A stretch of 64,000 bases of DNA. Source: Agrobacterium larrymoorei. GTDB taxonomy: Bacteria > Pseudomonadota > Alphaproteobacteria > Rhizobiales > Rhizobiaceae. Where the stretch lies: the NCBI RefSeq assembly GCF_030819275.1, contig NZ_JAUTBL010000002.1, forward strand, positions 2,110,501 to 2,174,500. The letters run 5' to 3'. A program made the position numbers and the translations under genes. The notes beneath the pieces are model-generated. The model was not told the origin of the DNA and did no database searches. It saw only the letters and a list, made by a program, of their open reading frames with translations. Below are positions 36,364-46,099 of this stretch, piece by piece (position 1 is the stretch's first letter; each line of letters starts with the position of its first letter).

Positions 36364-38334
36364 ATGTCATTTCTGAAGAATGCCAGCATTCGCACCAAAA
36401 TACTGGCTCTTGTCCTGCCTCTTTGTGCTGTCGGACTGAGCGCGACCGTGTTCATGGCCTGGAGTTACAATAGCGCAGATGCGTCTTACTCCGAATTCGT
36501 GAAGAACGATAATGCCGGAGCAATCGCAATGGCGCGCGCAAACCGTAACCTCAGCGCAGTTGCCTATGCGGCTTATCAAACCATGGTCTATGATGCTCCC
36601 GATCCACGTCTGCAAACCGCCCTTGATCTCTACGGGGAAAACAAGGCGCGGCTCTTCAAATGGCTTCAGCTTGCCAGTGATAATCTGCCCTCGGAGCGGG
36701 CTGCGCTGAATTCCTTCAGCGATCGCGCAAGAGAGATGCTCGCCTTCACAGATGAAGCCGTCAGGCTTGGCGAAGATGGGAAGAACGATCTGGCGCAGGC
36801 CCAATTGAGCAAGGCGGATGGGTTGCTCGTCCCTCTTTCGGCAGACGCCACGAAGTTTCTGGATTCGGAAATGAATGAGGTCGCGACCAAGAGCGACGCT
36901 CTCAGTGCTCAGACGGACGCCACCATTTTCTGGTCTCTCACCCTTTCCGGACTGGCTTTCGCCATCGGCATCATCGCATCGCTCGTCGTCGCCGCCAAAG
37001 GCATTACCGCACCGATTGCGAACCTGCGCGAGCGCATGATTTCGCTGGCTGATGGCGAAACACAGGCTGCCGTGGAGGGCCAGGATCGCCGCGACGAAGT
37101 CGGTCAAATGGCAAAAGCCGTCTCTGTCTTCAGGGAAAACGCGCTCGACAAGCAGCGCATCGAAAACGAGGCAGCCGCCAATCTCAACCTGACGGAAAAG
37201 GAGCGAGCCGAGCGTGAGGCACAGAAGGCGAGAGACGCAGCAGATATTCAATTTGCCGTTGATCAACTGGCAACCGCGCTGAACAAGCTGGCAGCAGGCG
37301 ACGTCGCCTACCGGATCGACACGCCGTTCGTGTCGCATCTCGATACGCTGCGCACCAACTTCAACAGCTCTGTCGGCAATCTGAACGAGACGTTGCGTGC
37401 CGTGGGACAGAACGCCCTTGGCATCGATGCCAGCGCCAATGAAATCCGCTCTGCGGCGGACGACCTCTCCAAGCGCACCGAGCAACAGGCAGCATCCGTT
37501 GAAGAAACGGCCGCCGCCTTGGAGGAAATCACCACGACGGTCAAGGATTCCAGCAGACGTGCGGAAGAAGTCGGCAAGCTGGTAAACAAGGCGCGTCACG
37601 GTGCGGAAAGATCCGGCGATGTCGTCCGCAAGGCCGTCACCGCCATGCAGGAGATCGAACGCTCGTCGGGAGAGATCACCAACATCATTACCGTGATCGA
37701 CGAGATCGCATTCCAGACGAACCTACTGGCCCTGAATGCAGGCGTCGAGGCAGCACGCGCTGGCGAGGCCGGCAAGGGCTTCGCCGTCGTGGCCCAGGAG
37801 GTGCGTGAGTTGGCGCAGCGTTCTGCAAAGGCTGCAAAGGAGATCAAGGAGCTTATCACCAACTCGGGCACGCATGTCCGCTCAGGCGTCGATCTCGTTG
37901 ACGAAACCGGTCGCGCGCTTGAGGTCATCGTCGGTGAAGTTCAGGAGATCAACCGTCACGTCAATGCGATTGTCGAATCCTCGCGCGAACAGTCGACCGG
38001 TCTCCAGGAGATCAACACGGCCGTCAACTCGATGGATCAGGGAACGCAGCAGAATGCGGCGATGGTGGAACAGTCCACCGCCGCTAGCCATAGCCTTGCC
38101 AAGGAAGCCGTATCGCTCAATCAACTGTTGTCCCGCTTCAATATCGGCGAAACAGATGGATGGAGCCGCAATGCAGCAGCACCGGTGACAAGCACCCCCA
38201 AAGCCGCCACCAGCGCCTCCAGGCCTGCCGCCTCCCCTGCACATGCCCTTGGCCGCAAGATCGCCAGCGCGTTTGGCGGCGGCGCTGCTGCCGTGGTAAC
38301 AACCGCTGCTTCCGCCAGCTGGGAAGAGTTTTAA
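36364..38334 (+). CDS. Methyl-accepting chemotaxis protein
   Basis: Chemoreceptor of 656 residues: transmembrane helix near residues 10-30, a periplasmic sensor of about 150 residues, a second transmembrane helix near 188-210 ([22 protein letters not shown]), HAMP domains and a C-terminal signalling hairpin whose tip includes [40 protein letters not shown]. The end is SWEEF, resembling the CheR/CheB-docking pentapeptide (NWETF). I chose the ATG at 36364. It follows guaD after an A/T-rich gap and ends at a strong terminator. The ligand is unknown. Confidence 0.93.
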   Translation: MSFLKNASIRTKILALVLPLCAVGLSATVFMAWSYNSADASYSEFVKNDNAGAIAMARANRNLSAVAYAAYQTMVYDAPDPRLQTALDLYGENKARLFKWLQLASDNLPSERAALNSFSDRAREMLAFTDEAVRLGEDGKNDLAQAQLSKADGLLVPLSADATKFLDSEMNEVATKSDALSAQTDATIFWSLTLSGLAFAIGIIASLVVAAKGITAPIANLRERMISLADGETQAAVEGQDRRDEVGQMAKAVSVFRENALDKQRIENEAAANLNLTEKERAEREAQKARDAADIQFAVDQLATALNKLAAGDVAYRIDTPFVSHLDTLRTNFNSSVGNLNETLRAVGQNALGIDASANEIRSAADDLSKRTEQQAASVEETAAALEEITTTVKDSSRRAEEVGKLVNKARHGAERSGDVVRKAVTAMQEIERSSGEITNIITVIDEIAFQTNLLALNAGVEAARAGEAGKGFAVVAQEVRELAQRSAKAAKEIKELITNSGTHVRSGVDLVDETGRALEVIVGEVQEINRHVNAIVESSREQSTGLQEINTAVNSMDQGTQQNAAMVEQSTAASHSLAKEAVSLNQLLSRFNIGETDGWSRNAAAPVTSTPKAATSASRPAASPAHALGRKIASAFGGGAAAVVTTAASASWEEF

Positions 38335-38361
38335 GACAAACGTCTCCCGCGAAACAGATGC

Positions 38362-38396
38362 GAACAGGCGGCCTTGAGCCGCCTGTTCTGCTTTTG
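38362..38396 (+). terminator. Rho-independent terminator after mcp
   Basis: GAACAGGCGGC (38362-38372) and GCCGCCTGTTC (38378-38388) form an 11-bp stem with a 5-base loop, followed by TGCTTTT. Confidence 0.88.
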
Positions 38397-38564
38397 CCAC
38401 CGTCGTTTTTCTTGACCGACTCTCTATCGAGCGAGGTGACGCCTAGCGCGTAAAACACGGAGTCTATTCAATGCGTAAGAAATCCCTAATTTACACCAAA
38501 AGGAACTCGTGCAGCGAAGCCACTTCAATGAAGGATCCTCGCATGTCAGTACGGACAGATTCGA

Positions 38565-38951
38565 ATGACACCACTTGCCAATCAGTATCGCGCCTATATT
38601 GCCTGCCTGAACGATCAAAGATGGGACGATCTCGGGACATTCGTTGCCTCCAATGTCACGCATAACGGCCGTCGTTTCGGCCTCGATGGTTATAGGAGGA
38701 TGTTGATCAACGACTTCGAGACGATCCCGGATCTTTCCTTCAAAATCGGGATCCTGGCCTGCGACCCGCCTTACATCGCGGCAAGATTGGAATTCGACTG
38801 CTCCCCAAAATCCATGTTCCTTGGACTTCAGATCAACGGACGCCGCATTTCATTCGCCGAAAACGTCTTCTACGCGTTCCACGATCTGCGGATCGTCTCT
38901 GTCTGGTCCGTGATCGACAAGACTGCAATTGAGGCCCAATTGGGCCATTGA
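38565..38951 (+). CDS. SnoaL-like ester cyclase family protein
   Basis: A 128-residue protein with the NTF2-like fold of SnoaL-type cyclases: N-terminal helix LANQYRAYIACLNDQRWDDLGTFVASNVTHNG and strands ending in a W-x-x-I-D segment (VWSVIDKTAIEAQ). The group includes polyketide cyclases and many enzymes of unknown activity, and no partner gene indicates a substrate. It converges with the ridA gene, 15 bases away. Confidence 0.75.
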   Translation: MTPLANQYRAYIACLNDQRWDDLGTFVASNVTHNGRRFGLDGYRRMLINDFETIPDLSFKIGILACDPPYIAARLEFDCSPKSMFLGLQINGRRISFAENVFYAFHDLRIVSVWSVIDKTAIEAQLGH

Positions 38952-38966
38952 TCCGCCGCGCTATGC

Positions 38967-39356
38967 TCAAGGAAGACGCGCGATCACCTTGATCTCGAAG
39001 TCGAAACCGGCAAGCCAATTTACGCCGACGGCAGTCCAGTTCGGATAGGGTGCCTGCGGAAACATCCTGTCCTTGACCGCGAGCACCGCCTCGAATTGCT
39101 GTTCCGGGTCGGTGTGAAACGTCGTCACGTCAATAATGTCATCGAGTGTGCCGCCGGCCGCTTGCAACATCGCCTGTAGGTTTTTGAAAGCAAGCTCAAC
39201 CTGTTTTCCGAATTCAGGCTCGGGCGATCCATCCTCACGCGCGCCCACCTGTCCGGAGATGAACAGAAGGTCGCCTGATCGGATGGCGGCGGAATAGCGG
39301 TGCATTTCGTAAAGGGCCTGACGGCGGGCCGGGAAAATTGCTTCGGACTTTGCCAT
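38967..39356 (-). CDS. RidA family protein
   Basis: A 129-residue YjgF/YER057c/UK114 protein. These trimers hydrolyse reactive enamine/imine intermediates or act in related small-molecule pathways. SGDLLFISGQVG, the LQAAGGTLDDIIDVTTF segment and the C-terminal LAGFDFEIKVIARL match the fold. The conserved Arg usually near residue 105 of archetypal RidA is not in its usual context, which suggests a Rid subfamily rather than RidA itself. It is divergent from a LysR gene, a common regulator-target layout. Confidence 0.85.
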   Translation of the reverse strand: MAKSEAIFPARRQALYEMHRYSAAIRSGDLLFISGQVGAREDGSPEPEFGKQVELAFKNLQAMLQAAGGTLDDIIDVTTFHTDPEQQFEAVLAVKDRMFPQAPYPNWTAVGVNWLAGFDFEIKVIARLP

Positions 39357-39477
39357 TTGCTTCTCCTTGTTGACAGCGCCGAGATCCTTCGCCTCGGCTG
39401 TTGGAGAGATAGCAACGACACATAGATGCGATTAGACATTGAAGTTGGGATGTGCCCATGCAAAATTCCCATCAATC

Positions 39478-40371
39478 ATGCGTCCATCCCTAACCGAACT
39501 TACCGCCTTCATGGCTGTTGCCACCCATCGCAGCTTTCGGCGTGCGGCAGACGAGCTTGGAACGGCGCCGTCCACATTGAGCCACACGGTGCGTGCGCTC
39601 GAAGAGCGTCTTGGCGTCCGGCTTCTGAACCGAACGACGCGTAGCGTTTCGCCCACGGAAGCAGGCCTGTCGCTGCTCAACCGGCTGCACAATGTAATGA
39701 ATTCGTTGGATGAGGCGCTCGATGCAACTGCTGCCTTTCGCGGCAACGTGGCGGGGCGTGTCAGGATCAACGCGCCACGTGTCACCATCGCCTATCTCGT
39801 GCGGGAAATCCTGCCGCTGATGACGGAGCGGTATCCGAATGTGGAGGTCGATCTCGTAGCCGAAGGCCGTCTCATCGACATCGTTTCCGCCGGCTTCGAT
39901 GCCGGTGTTCGATCGATGGAGGCTATCCCGAAGGACATGATCGCCGTCCCCTTCGGCAGGCCTGTGCACTTTCTCTGCGTGGCCTCACCCGCCTATCTCG
40001 AGAGAACCGGAGAACCGCTGACGCCACACGATCTCGCTCAACATCGCTGCATCGGCCACCGCCTTCCAAGTGGTAGGCTTTACAAATGGGAGTTCGAGCG
40101 CTCTGGTCAGGAACTCACCGTGGATACGGGCGGAACCGTGGTGCTGGATGACGAGGATCTGATGGTAGAGGCTGCCGCCAGTGATCTGGGGATTGCCTAT
40201 GTCGTCAGCTGGATTGCCGAACCCGCCATCGCCTCCGGCCAGTTAAAACCGGTGCTGACATCCTGGATGCATTCGCCTGAGAGAATGGCGCTTTATTATC
40301 CCGGCCATCGATCGGTTCCGCCACCGCTGCGCGCCTTTATCGACATCGTCAAAACCGCGCCCGACGTGTGA
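39478..40371 (+). CDS. LysR-family transcriptional regulator
   Basis: A 297-residue regulator with HTH around residues 15-45 (RSFRRAADELGTAPSTLSHTVRALEERLGVRLLNRTTRSV) and a LysR substrate-binding domain. It belongs to the DNA-binding group with RTTRSVSPTEAG. I chose the start at 39478 over the longer frame because MRPSLTELTAFMAVA is the family start. It lies 121 bases from the divergent ridA-like gene, its likely target. Confidence 0.9.
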   Translation: MRPSLTELTAFMAVATHRSFRRAADELGTAPSTLSHTVRALEERLGVRLLNRTTRSVSPTEAGLSLLNRLHNVMNSLDEALDATAAFRGNVAGRVRINAPRVTIAYLVREILPLMTERYPNVEVDLVAEGRLIDIVSAGFDAGVRSMEAIPKDMIAVPFGRPVHFLCVASPAYLERTGEPLTPHDLAQHRCIGHRLPSGRLYKWEFERSGQELTVDTGGTVVLDDEDLMVEAAASDLGIAYVVSWIAEPAIASGQLKPVLTSWMHSPERMALYYPGHRSVPPPLRAFIDIVKTAPDV

Positions 40372-40474
40372 GCATCCCCGCACGCGACGAATTTTGGGAG
40401 CACTCCGCCAAGACGAAGGGATAACGGGTGGCGATATTACCCGCTTGTCCTGTTGCTTTGGAGCCAATACCGCC

Positions 40475-41008
40475 TCAGCTGAGGCGCAGGGAATACGGAT
40501 CGACAGCGCCGCTGCCGGGACCTGATGCGATCTTGGCCCTGCCGTCGTAGCGACGTTTCAACAGCCTGGAATATTCAAAAACCGCGCGAGGGGTCCACAC
40601 CCCACCGGCTACACGCATGTTACCGAAGTCGGTCATCATCGCAGCCAGATCGTAGCCGGTACCCACGTCCAGCAGGCTCTTGACCGCCCAGGCGCAATTT
40701 TTTCTCAGAAGAAAATAGCCCGGCTTCTTGGCGAGCATATTGGCCCAGGCACGTTTCATCGCCGCTTCGTTGAGACCGGAAATACTGACACTGGCGGTCG
40801 GCGGTTTTCCCTCTCCGTTAGGTCCGATGTCTTGCTCATAGGTGTAAGGACCGACGGGATCCTTGAGAAAGGCGCCTTCAGCGCGCGTGTTCGGCCACCA
40901 ACTGACATAGGTTTCTAGGCCCTTGGATTGTCCGACGCCGATCTTCATGCTGATGTGTCCAACATTTCCCCTAGAGGCTTCCGGTGCCCAGAAGAATACG
41001 GTAATCAT
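40475..41008 (-). CDS. Putative cysteine-hydrolase-fold protein of unknown function
   Basis: A 177-residue product with no signal peptide. Near the N-terminus GNVGHISMKI holds His18, and about 87 residues later RKNCAWAVKSLL holds Cys105. A His-first, Cys-later order with G-H-x-S and N-C-x-W settings is typical of permuted NlpC/P60-LRAT-like folds, found in amidases, acyltransferases and some secreted effectors. The start at 41008 has GGAGG six bases upstream. Flanked by a LysR gene and lldD without evident links. Function not established. Confidence 0.6.
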   Translation of the reverse strand: MITVFFWAPEASRGNVGHISMKIGVGQSKGLETYVSWWPNTRAEGAFLKDPVGPYTYEQDIGPNGEGKPPTASVSISGLNEAAMKRAWANMLAKKPGYFLLRKNCAWAVKSLLDVGTGYDLAAMMTDFGNMRVAGGVWTPRAVFEYSRLLKRRYDGRAKIASGPGSGAVDPYSLRLS

Positions 41009-41278
41009 GCTAATCCTCCAAAATACGCCACGCAAAATGCGTCAAAATTCTCGTGGAAATAGTGGGTTTATTGCCGATGGCAGAAAATGGCACGTAGAAG
41101 GCGATTTTAAGGCGAGCTATTACAACTCACCGGCGATCAGTTAAAAACGACGCTAGCGACTGAGCGCACGCGTGAGCTTCGTTTTGTCGCACGGCACAGA
41201 TGATCGTCGCCACATTTCGATATTGCACCTTAGTATTTCATGGTATGCAGTCAGCATTCAGATTTGAAGGTTTTATCC

Positions 41279-42421
41279 ATGAGCAAAATCCTGACCATCG
41301 CGGACCTGAAGAAGCAGGCGCAACGCCGCGTGCCGAAAATGTTCTTCGACTATGCCGATAGCGGCGCATGGACCGAGAGCACATATCGCGCCAATGAGGA
41401 TGATTTTCAGAAGATAAAGCTGCGCCAGCGCGTGCTGGTGGACATGACCAATCGTTCGCTGGAAACGGAAATGATTGGCGAGAAGGTGTCGATGCCCGTC
41501 GCGCTTTCTCCAACGGGCCTCACCGGCATGCAGCATGCCGATGGTGAGATGCTGGCGGCGAAAGCCGCCGAAGAGTTCGGCGTCCCTTTCACGCTCTCGA
41601 CCATGAGCATCTGCTCGATCGAGGATGTCGCCTCCGTCACCTCGCGGCCCTTCTGGTTCCAGCTATACGTGATGAAGGACCGCGACTTCATCAACAATCT
41701 GATCGACCGCGCCAAGGCCGCAAAGTGCTCGGCGCTGGTGCTGACGCTCGATCTGCAAATCCTCGGCCAGCGCCACAAGGATCTGCGCAACGGCCTTTCG
41801 GCCCCGCCGAAATTCACGCCGAAGCATATCTGGCAGATGGCAACGCGGCCGAAATGGTGCCTCGACATGCTGCAGACCAAGCGTCGCAGCTTCGGCAACA
41901 TTGTCGGCCACGCCAAGAACGTTTCCGATCTCTCCTCCCTCTCCTCCTGGACGGCGGAGCAGTTCGACCCGCGCCTCTCCTGGAAGGATGTCGAGTGGAT
42001 CAAGGAACGCTGGGGCGGCAAGCTGATCCTCAAGGGCATTCTCGATGAGGAAGATGCCCGCGCTGCGGCGGACACGGGGGCGGATGCCATCATCGTTTCC
42101 AACCATGGCGGTCGCCAATTGGACGGTGCCCTCTCCTCCATCGCCATGCTGCCGAAGATTGTCGATGCCGTCGGCGACCGGATCGAAGTGCATATGGATG
42201 GGGGCATCCGTTCCGGTCAGGACGTGCTGAAAGCCGTCGCGCTCGGCGCCAAGGGCACCTATATCGGTCGCCCTTTCCTCTACGGTCTCGGCGCCAACGG
42301 AAAGCTCGGCGTGACCACCGCGCTTGAGATCATCCGCAAGGAAATGGACATCACCATGGCGCTTTGCGGCAAGCGCCTGATCACCGATATCGATCGCAGC
42401 ATCCTCGTTCAGAACGCCTGA
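41279..42421 (+). CDS. lldD: L-lactate dehydrogenase (FMN-dependent)
   Basis: Oxidises L-lactate to pyruvate with electrons to the quinone pool. The 380-residue alpha-hydroxy acid dehydrogenase has the start ILTIADLKKQAQRRVPKMFFDYADSG, QLYVMKDR, and the catalytic SNHGGRQLDGA with its His/Arg pair, then MDGGIRSGQDVLKA. The start at 41279 is chosen from family similarity. An alternative is another 2-hydroxy acid (glycolate or mandelate type) oxidase, less likely. Monocistronic. Confidence 0.9.
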   Translation: MSKILTIADLKKQAQRRVPKMFFDYADSGAWTESTYRANEDDFQKIKLRQRVLVDMTNRSLETEMIGEKVSMPVALSPTGLTGMQHADGEMLAAKAAEEFGVPFTLSTMSICSIEDVASVTSRPFWFQLYVMKDRDFINNLIDRAKAAKCSALVLTLDLQILGQRHKDLRNGLSAPPKFTPKHIWQMATRPKWCLDMLQTKRRSFGNIVGHAKNVSDLSSLSSWTAEQFDPRLSWKDVEWIKERWGGKLILKGILDEEDARAAADTGADAIIVSNHGGRQLDGALSSIAMLPKIVDAVGDRIEVHMDGGIRSGQDVLKAVALGAKGTYIGRPFLYGLGANGKLGVTTALEIIRKEMDITMALCGKRLITDIDRSILVQNA

Positions 42422-42839
42422 TTGCAGGATAGCCGGCCCACCCCACGCTAATGCGGCTCTCACAATGATGTGAGGGCGGCCTGCTCCCATATACACTCAG
42501 AAGCGATCTGCCCAAGGGTTGATTGGCCCGTGCAGGCTTTTGCCACAGACAAGCTTGCGACTTGCCGATTGCGTCCAGAACCCCGCTAAAGGCGCGTCTA
42601 TAGCAGCATTTACGATCAGTCTTGCGCTTCAACACCGTGCTTTATTGTGCGCTCCGAAGCAGTGCAACGGCAGCCAATCATCTCCGCCAAGCCCCAAATC
42701 TGACCCGCCACCAGTGGGGGTCGATTTTCATCCTTAATTAAGCATGAAGGCAGTCTCTAAACTTTGAACGGTTTTGTTGCCCGAAAGCTTCGCTACTTTA
42801 TGGGCAACGGGCAGCACAGGGACGCACAAGGGGAATTTC
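42422..42839. other. Intergenic region between lldD and dac gene
   Basis: This 418-base gap begins with an imperfect hairpin around 42450-42478 (CTCACAATGATGTGAG core), which could end the lldD transcript but lacks a T-run. The rest holds no convincing gene; the last 100 bases should carry the promoter of the carboxypeptidase gene. Confidence 0.45.
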
Positions 42840-44111
42840 ATGTCGGGTAAGATCAGACGGGGAACGGCTGAAGCGTGGCTCTTCGCTTTGGCGTTTTTCT
42901 GCGCGATCCTCACTTTCGGGGCAGCACCGGCGCAGGCACGCTATGCGCATATCGTCATCGACGCGAACTCTGGAAAGGTTCTGGATTCGCAAAATGCCGA
43001 TCAGCTGAAATATCCCGCATCGCTGACCAAGATGATGACCCTCTACCTGACCTTCGAGGCGCTGCATAAGGGCCGCATCACCTGGGATCAGCGCATCACC
43101 ATGTCGAAGAATGGTGCGGCGACCATCCCCTCCAAGCTCTATGTCCGCGCCGGCACGACCTTCACCGTACGCGAAGCCGTCTATGGCATGATCGTCAAGT
43201 CCGCCAATGATCTGGCTGAAGGCATGGGCGATTATCTCGGCGGCTCCGAAGCGCGTTTTGCCGACATGATGACGCGCAAGGCTCGCCAGCTTGGCATGAC
43301 AAAGACCGTCTTTCGCAATGCGTCCGGTCTGCCGAACAAATCGCAAGTCACCACCGCGCGCGACATGGCAAAGCTCGGCCTCGCGCTGCAGCGGGATTTT
43401 CCCCGCGAATACAAGATGTTCAGCTCCACCTCCTTCACCTTTCGTGGCAAGACCATCCGCGGCCATAACCGCCTGCTGACGCGCTACAAGGGCGTCGACG
43501 GCATCAAGACCGGCTACACCAACGCCTCAGGCTTCAATATCGTCAGCGCCGTCAATCACAATGGCCGCAGCGTCGTCGCCGTCGTCTTGGGTGGACAGAG
43601 CGCCCAGCGCCGTGACAATCAGGTCGTCGCCCTGCTGGATCGCACCCTGCCGAAAGCATCGCGCACGCGCGACACCGAGCAACTGGTGGCAAGCGCCAGC
43701 ACCAGCCGTACCTTCGATACGCCACCCTCCGTCGTGCCTCTGCCCATGTTCGCCGAACGCCATGACCCAATCGCAAATCAAATTGCGGCGGCAGATGGCA
43801 TGATGGCCGATATGATGCAAACATCCGTCGCCGCCCCATCCGCCGTTCCTCCCGGCAGAAGCCGCTGGGAAGTGCAGATTGCCGCTACCGATTCGGAAGC
43901 TGCCGCCCTCTCCATGCTGAAATCCGCCAAGGCGTCGCTATCCTCCGGCCATGCGGGTGTGGCGCCCTATACCGAAGCAGTCCAAACCGGCGGTGCTACG
44001 CTCTACCGCGCCCGCTTCACCGGCTTCGACACCCAGGCAGAGGCGCTTTCGGCCTGCAAGGACCTGAAGGCACGCTCCTATTCCTGCGTGGTGATGACCA
44101 GTAACGGCTGA
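42840..44111 (+). CDS. D-alanyl-D-alanine carboxypeptidase with SPOR domain
   Basis: Trims the terminal D-Ala from peptidoglycan stem peptides in the periplasm. The 423-residue product has a signal sequence ending near AQA-RYAHI, the penicillin-binding triad SLTK (nucleophile Ser), SAN and KTG, and a C-terminal SPOR domain (about the last 75 residues) that binds denuded glycan at division sites. The start at 42840 follows AAGGGG. This DacA/DacF-like plus SPOR layout is common in alphaproteobacteria. Confidence 0.92.
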   Translation: MSGKIRRGTAEAWLFALAFFCAILTFGAAPAQARYAHIVIDANSGKVLDSQNADQLKYPASLTKMMTLYLTFEALHKGRITWDQRITMSKNGAATIPSKLYVRAGTTFTVREAVYGMIVKSANDLAEGMGDYLGGSEARFADMMTRKARQLGMTKTVFRNASGLPNKSQVTTARDMAKLGLALQRDFPREYKMFSSTSFTFRGKTIRGHNRLLTRYKGVDGIKTGYTNASGFNIVSAVNHNGRSVVAVVLGGQSAQRRDNQVVALLDRTLPKASRTRDTEQLVASASTSRTFDTPPSVVPLPMFAERHDPIANQIAAADGMMADMMQTSVAAPSAVPPGRSRWEVQIAATDSEAAALSMLKSAKASLSSGHAGVAPYTEAVQTGGATLYRARFTGFDTQAEALSACKDLKARSYSCVVMTSNG

Positions 44112-44132
44112 AACAAACGACGGAACGTCCGA

Positions 44133-44873
44133 TCAGTCCAGCCAGCCGCTTTCGATCGCATTGCCGACGCGGTCCATGCCATTCTCGCGAGCCAATGCTG
44201 CCATGGGGGCTGCGTCATAGCGGATATTGCGATGCGTCACCTGCCAGCCATGCGCGGTGTCTTCGAGAACCGCATAGGCCGCCAGCCCGTGGCCGACATC
44301 GACCTGATGATAGACCGGCTCGTCATCCTTCCAGCCGGGACAACCGACGCTGCCGGGATTGACGATCAGACGACCATCGGAGAGCTGCACGGTACGGGCA
44401 AGATGGGTGTGGCCGCAAAGCATGATCGGCTGATCGATGCTGCGGGCGAGCTCTTCGATCTCGGCGCGGGCACGCAGATGCAGCACACCTTCCGGCAGGA
44501 TGCGTTCGAGCCAATAATCCAGATCGCCAGCCGGTGAACCATGGCAGCAATAGGCCACGCCCTTGAACACCATGTCGAATGGCAGCGCTTTCAGCCATTC
44601 GAGATCCGCTGGAGAAAGCTGCGGGTAGATCGTCTTTTCCCACGAGCCCATCTCGTCGGGCTGCTCCTCGATCAAGGCGCGGTCATGATTGCCGCGCACC
44701 GTCGGAATGCCTCGATCGATCAGCAATCTCGCGGTCTTTCCCGCCTCCAGCGGGCCGCTGAAACAATCGCCGAGATTGACGATATCGGTGATGCCAAGCT
44801 TTTCAATATCGGCCAGCACCGCTTCAAGTGCTGCATAGTTTCCGTGGACGTCGGCAATCGCAGCAAAGATCAT
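44133..44873 (-). CDS. Metallophosphoesterase family protein
   Basis: A 246-residue calcineurin-like phosphoesterase with all metal motifs: ADVHGNY, GDCFSGP, GNHD and GHTHLARTV plus CCHGSP. The short form resembles YfcE/serine-threonine-type small phosphodiesterases. Substrate unknown. It lies five bases downstream of the hiuH reading frame end, at the 3' end of the ureide block, and may be co-transcribed with it. Confidence 0.88.
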   Translation of the reverse strand: MIFAAIADVHGNYAALEAVLADIEKLGITDIVNLGDCFSGPLEAGKTARLLIDRGIPTVRGNHDRALIEEQPDEMGSWEKTIYPQLSPADLEWLKALPFDMVFKGVAYCCHGSPAGDLDYWLERILPEGVLHLRARAEIEELARSIDQPIMLCGHTHLARTVQLSDGRLIVNPGSVGCPGWKDDEPVYHQVDVGHGLAAYAVLEDTAHGWQVTHRNIRYDAAPMAALARENGMDRVGNAIESGWLD

Positions 44874-44878
44874 GACGA

Positions 44879-45236
44879 TCAGCTCCCGCGATAGGTGGAG
44901 TAGCTGAAGGGCGAAAGCAGCAGCGGCACGTGGTAATGCCCCGCCTCATCGGCGATGCCGAAGCGAATGGGGATGATATCGAGGAAGGCCGGTTCGGGGG
45001 AGTACAAGGCCCTTCTGGCGCAGATAGTCCCCGGCATGGAAGACCAGCTCATACTGCCCCGCGCGAAAGTCTTCGCCGACCAGCAGCGGCCCGCCATCCA
45101 CCCGGCCATCGCTATTGGTCTCGACGCTTTTCAGCTTTTGACGGACGTCGCCATCCAGCAGGTAGAGATCGATTTTCAGCCCTTGCGCAGGCGTGCCATG
45201 GGCAGCATCGAGAACATGGGTCGTGAGGCCGGTCAT
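44879..45236 (-). pseudogene. hiuH: 5-hydroxyisourate hydrolase, frameshifted
   Basis: Hydrolyses the PuuD product 5-hydroxyisourate to OHCU. The first frame gives MTGLTTHVLDAAHGTPA (His7 of the family) to QKGLVLP, and the second frame continues [14 protein letters not shown] to the hallmark C-terminus YSTYRGS. The frames join exactly if one base is removed from the five-C run (plus strand GGGGG, 44996-45000), restoring a normal ~118-residue transthyretin-like enzyme. Either a real inactivating insertion or a homopolymer sequencing error. The start overlaps allA by four bases. Confidence 0.9.
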
Positions 45237-45733
45237 GGGCGTGGCTCCGCTATGAAAAAGGGTTGCTCGTAAAAATATTCTTCCAGATTGACGCCTGGAC
45301 CATCGCGGTCCACCACCAGGAAATCGCTGGTCTCGCCGATCGTCATCAGCGGATGGTGCCAGACATTGCGATGATAGTTCACGCCTTGGCCGGGAGCCGC
45401 CAGAAAGGCGCAGGGCCGGCCGGGCTTGCCACCCTCATCCAGTGCGACGACCACAAGAAAGGGCCTGTCAGAGAGCGGCGAAAAGCTTTGGCTGCCGAGC
45501 GGATGTCGCTCCATCATATCGACGGCATGGGGAAAGTGTCGGGGCTTGCCGCGAAAGAGATTGATCACGACGCGCGCGCCCTCTCCCGTGACATCGGCCT
45601 CTCCCAAAGCATGATAACGCTCGGTATTGCCGCCATTGATGAGGCGCATCGTCGACGGATCGGCTTCAATGACATCGCCGAAGGGACGAAAGGCGTCGCG
45701 CTCCAGAGGGCGGATTTCCAGAAATTCACTCAA
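45233..45733 (-). CDS. allA: Ureidoglycolate lyase
   Basis: Splits ureidoglycolate to glyoxylate and urea, the last step of ureide breakdown. The 166-residue product has the AllA features: N-terminal PLERDAFRPFGDVIE, INGGNTERYHAL, FRGKPRHFPHAVDMMERHPLGSQSFSPL and the metal/substrate region NYHRNVWHHPLM. Its stop overlaps hiuH (ATGA at 45233-45236), showing an operon. Confidence 0.93.
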   Translation of the reverse strand: MSEFLEIRPLERDAFRPFGDVIEADPSTMRLINGGNTERYHALGEADVTGEGARVVINLFRGKPRHFPHAVDMMERHPLGSQSFSPLSDRPFLVVVALDEGGKPGRPCAFLAAPGQGVNYHRNVWHHPLMTIGETSDFLVVDRDGPGVNLEEYFYEQPFFIAEPRP

Positions 45734-45736
45734 TGC

Positions 45737-46099
45737 TTATTCACCTTGTGCTCGCCAGTTTCGGATGGTGGCAAGACTCTCGTGCAGCTCAGGGATGGTT
45801 TCACTGACTGCCCGCCAGATGGCAGGCAGTTCAACATGGACATGGTCGAGCAGGATGAGGTTTCGCATATCCATCATCTGCGCCCAAGGCACATTGGGAT
45901 GCTCTTGCGAGAACTCCGGTGCTTCAGCGTCAATCTTGATCACTGTTTCGCCGATGAGAACCAAGCACAGCATCACCGCCATCTGGGTCCGCTTGTCGGC
46001 GACGAACAACGCCTCGTCCATATCCTGCACGAAGCTCTGAGCTCTCGATGCGATCGTCTCGATATTCTCGATATACGCAAGCAGGCTGTCCGATCTCAT
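45737..46099 (-). CDS. hepT: HEPN-domain toxin, HepT-like (altered motif)
   Basis: A 120-residue four-helix HEPN protein of the DUF86/HepT family, normally an RNase toxin paired with a MNT nucleotidyltransferase. The catalytic region reads MRNLILLDHVHVELPAIW. Aligned with the usual RNRLIHGYxxVDLxIVW, the catalytic His is Leu and the Tyr is His, although R79-x6-H86 still fits a loose R-x4-6-H pattern. The gene overlaps the MNT frame by four bases and is three bases upstream of allA, so it lies within the ureide block. Confidence 0.8.
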   Translation of the reverse strand: MRSDSLLAYIENIETIASRAQSFVQDMDEALFVADKRTQMAVMLCLVLIGETVIKIDAEAPEFSQEHPNVPWAQMMDMRNLILLDHVHVELPAIWRAVSETIPELHESLATIRNWRAQGE

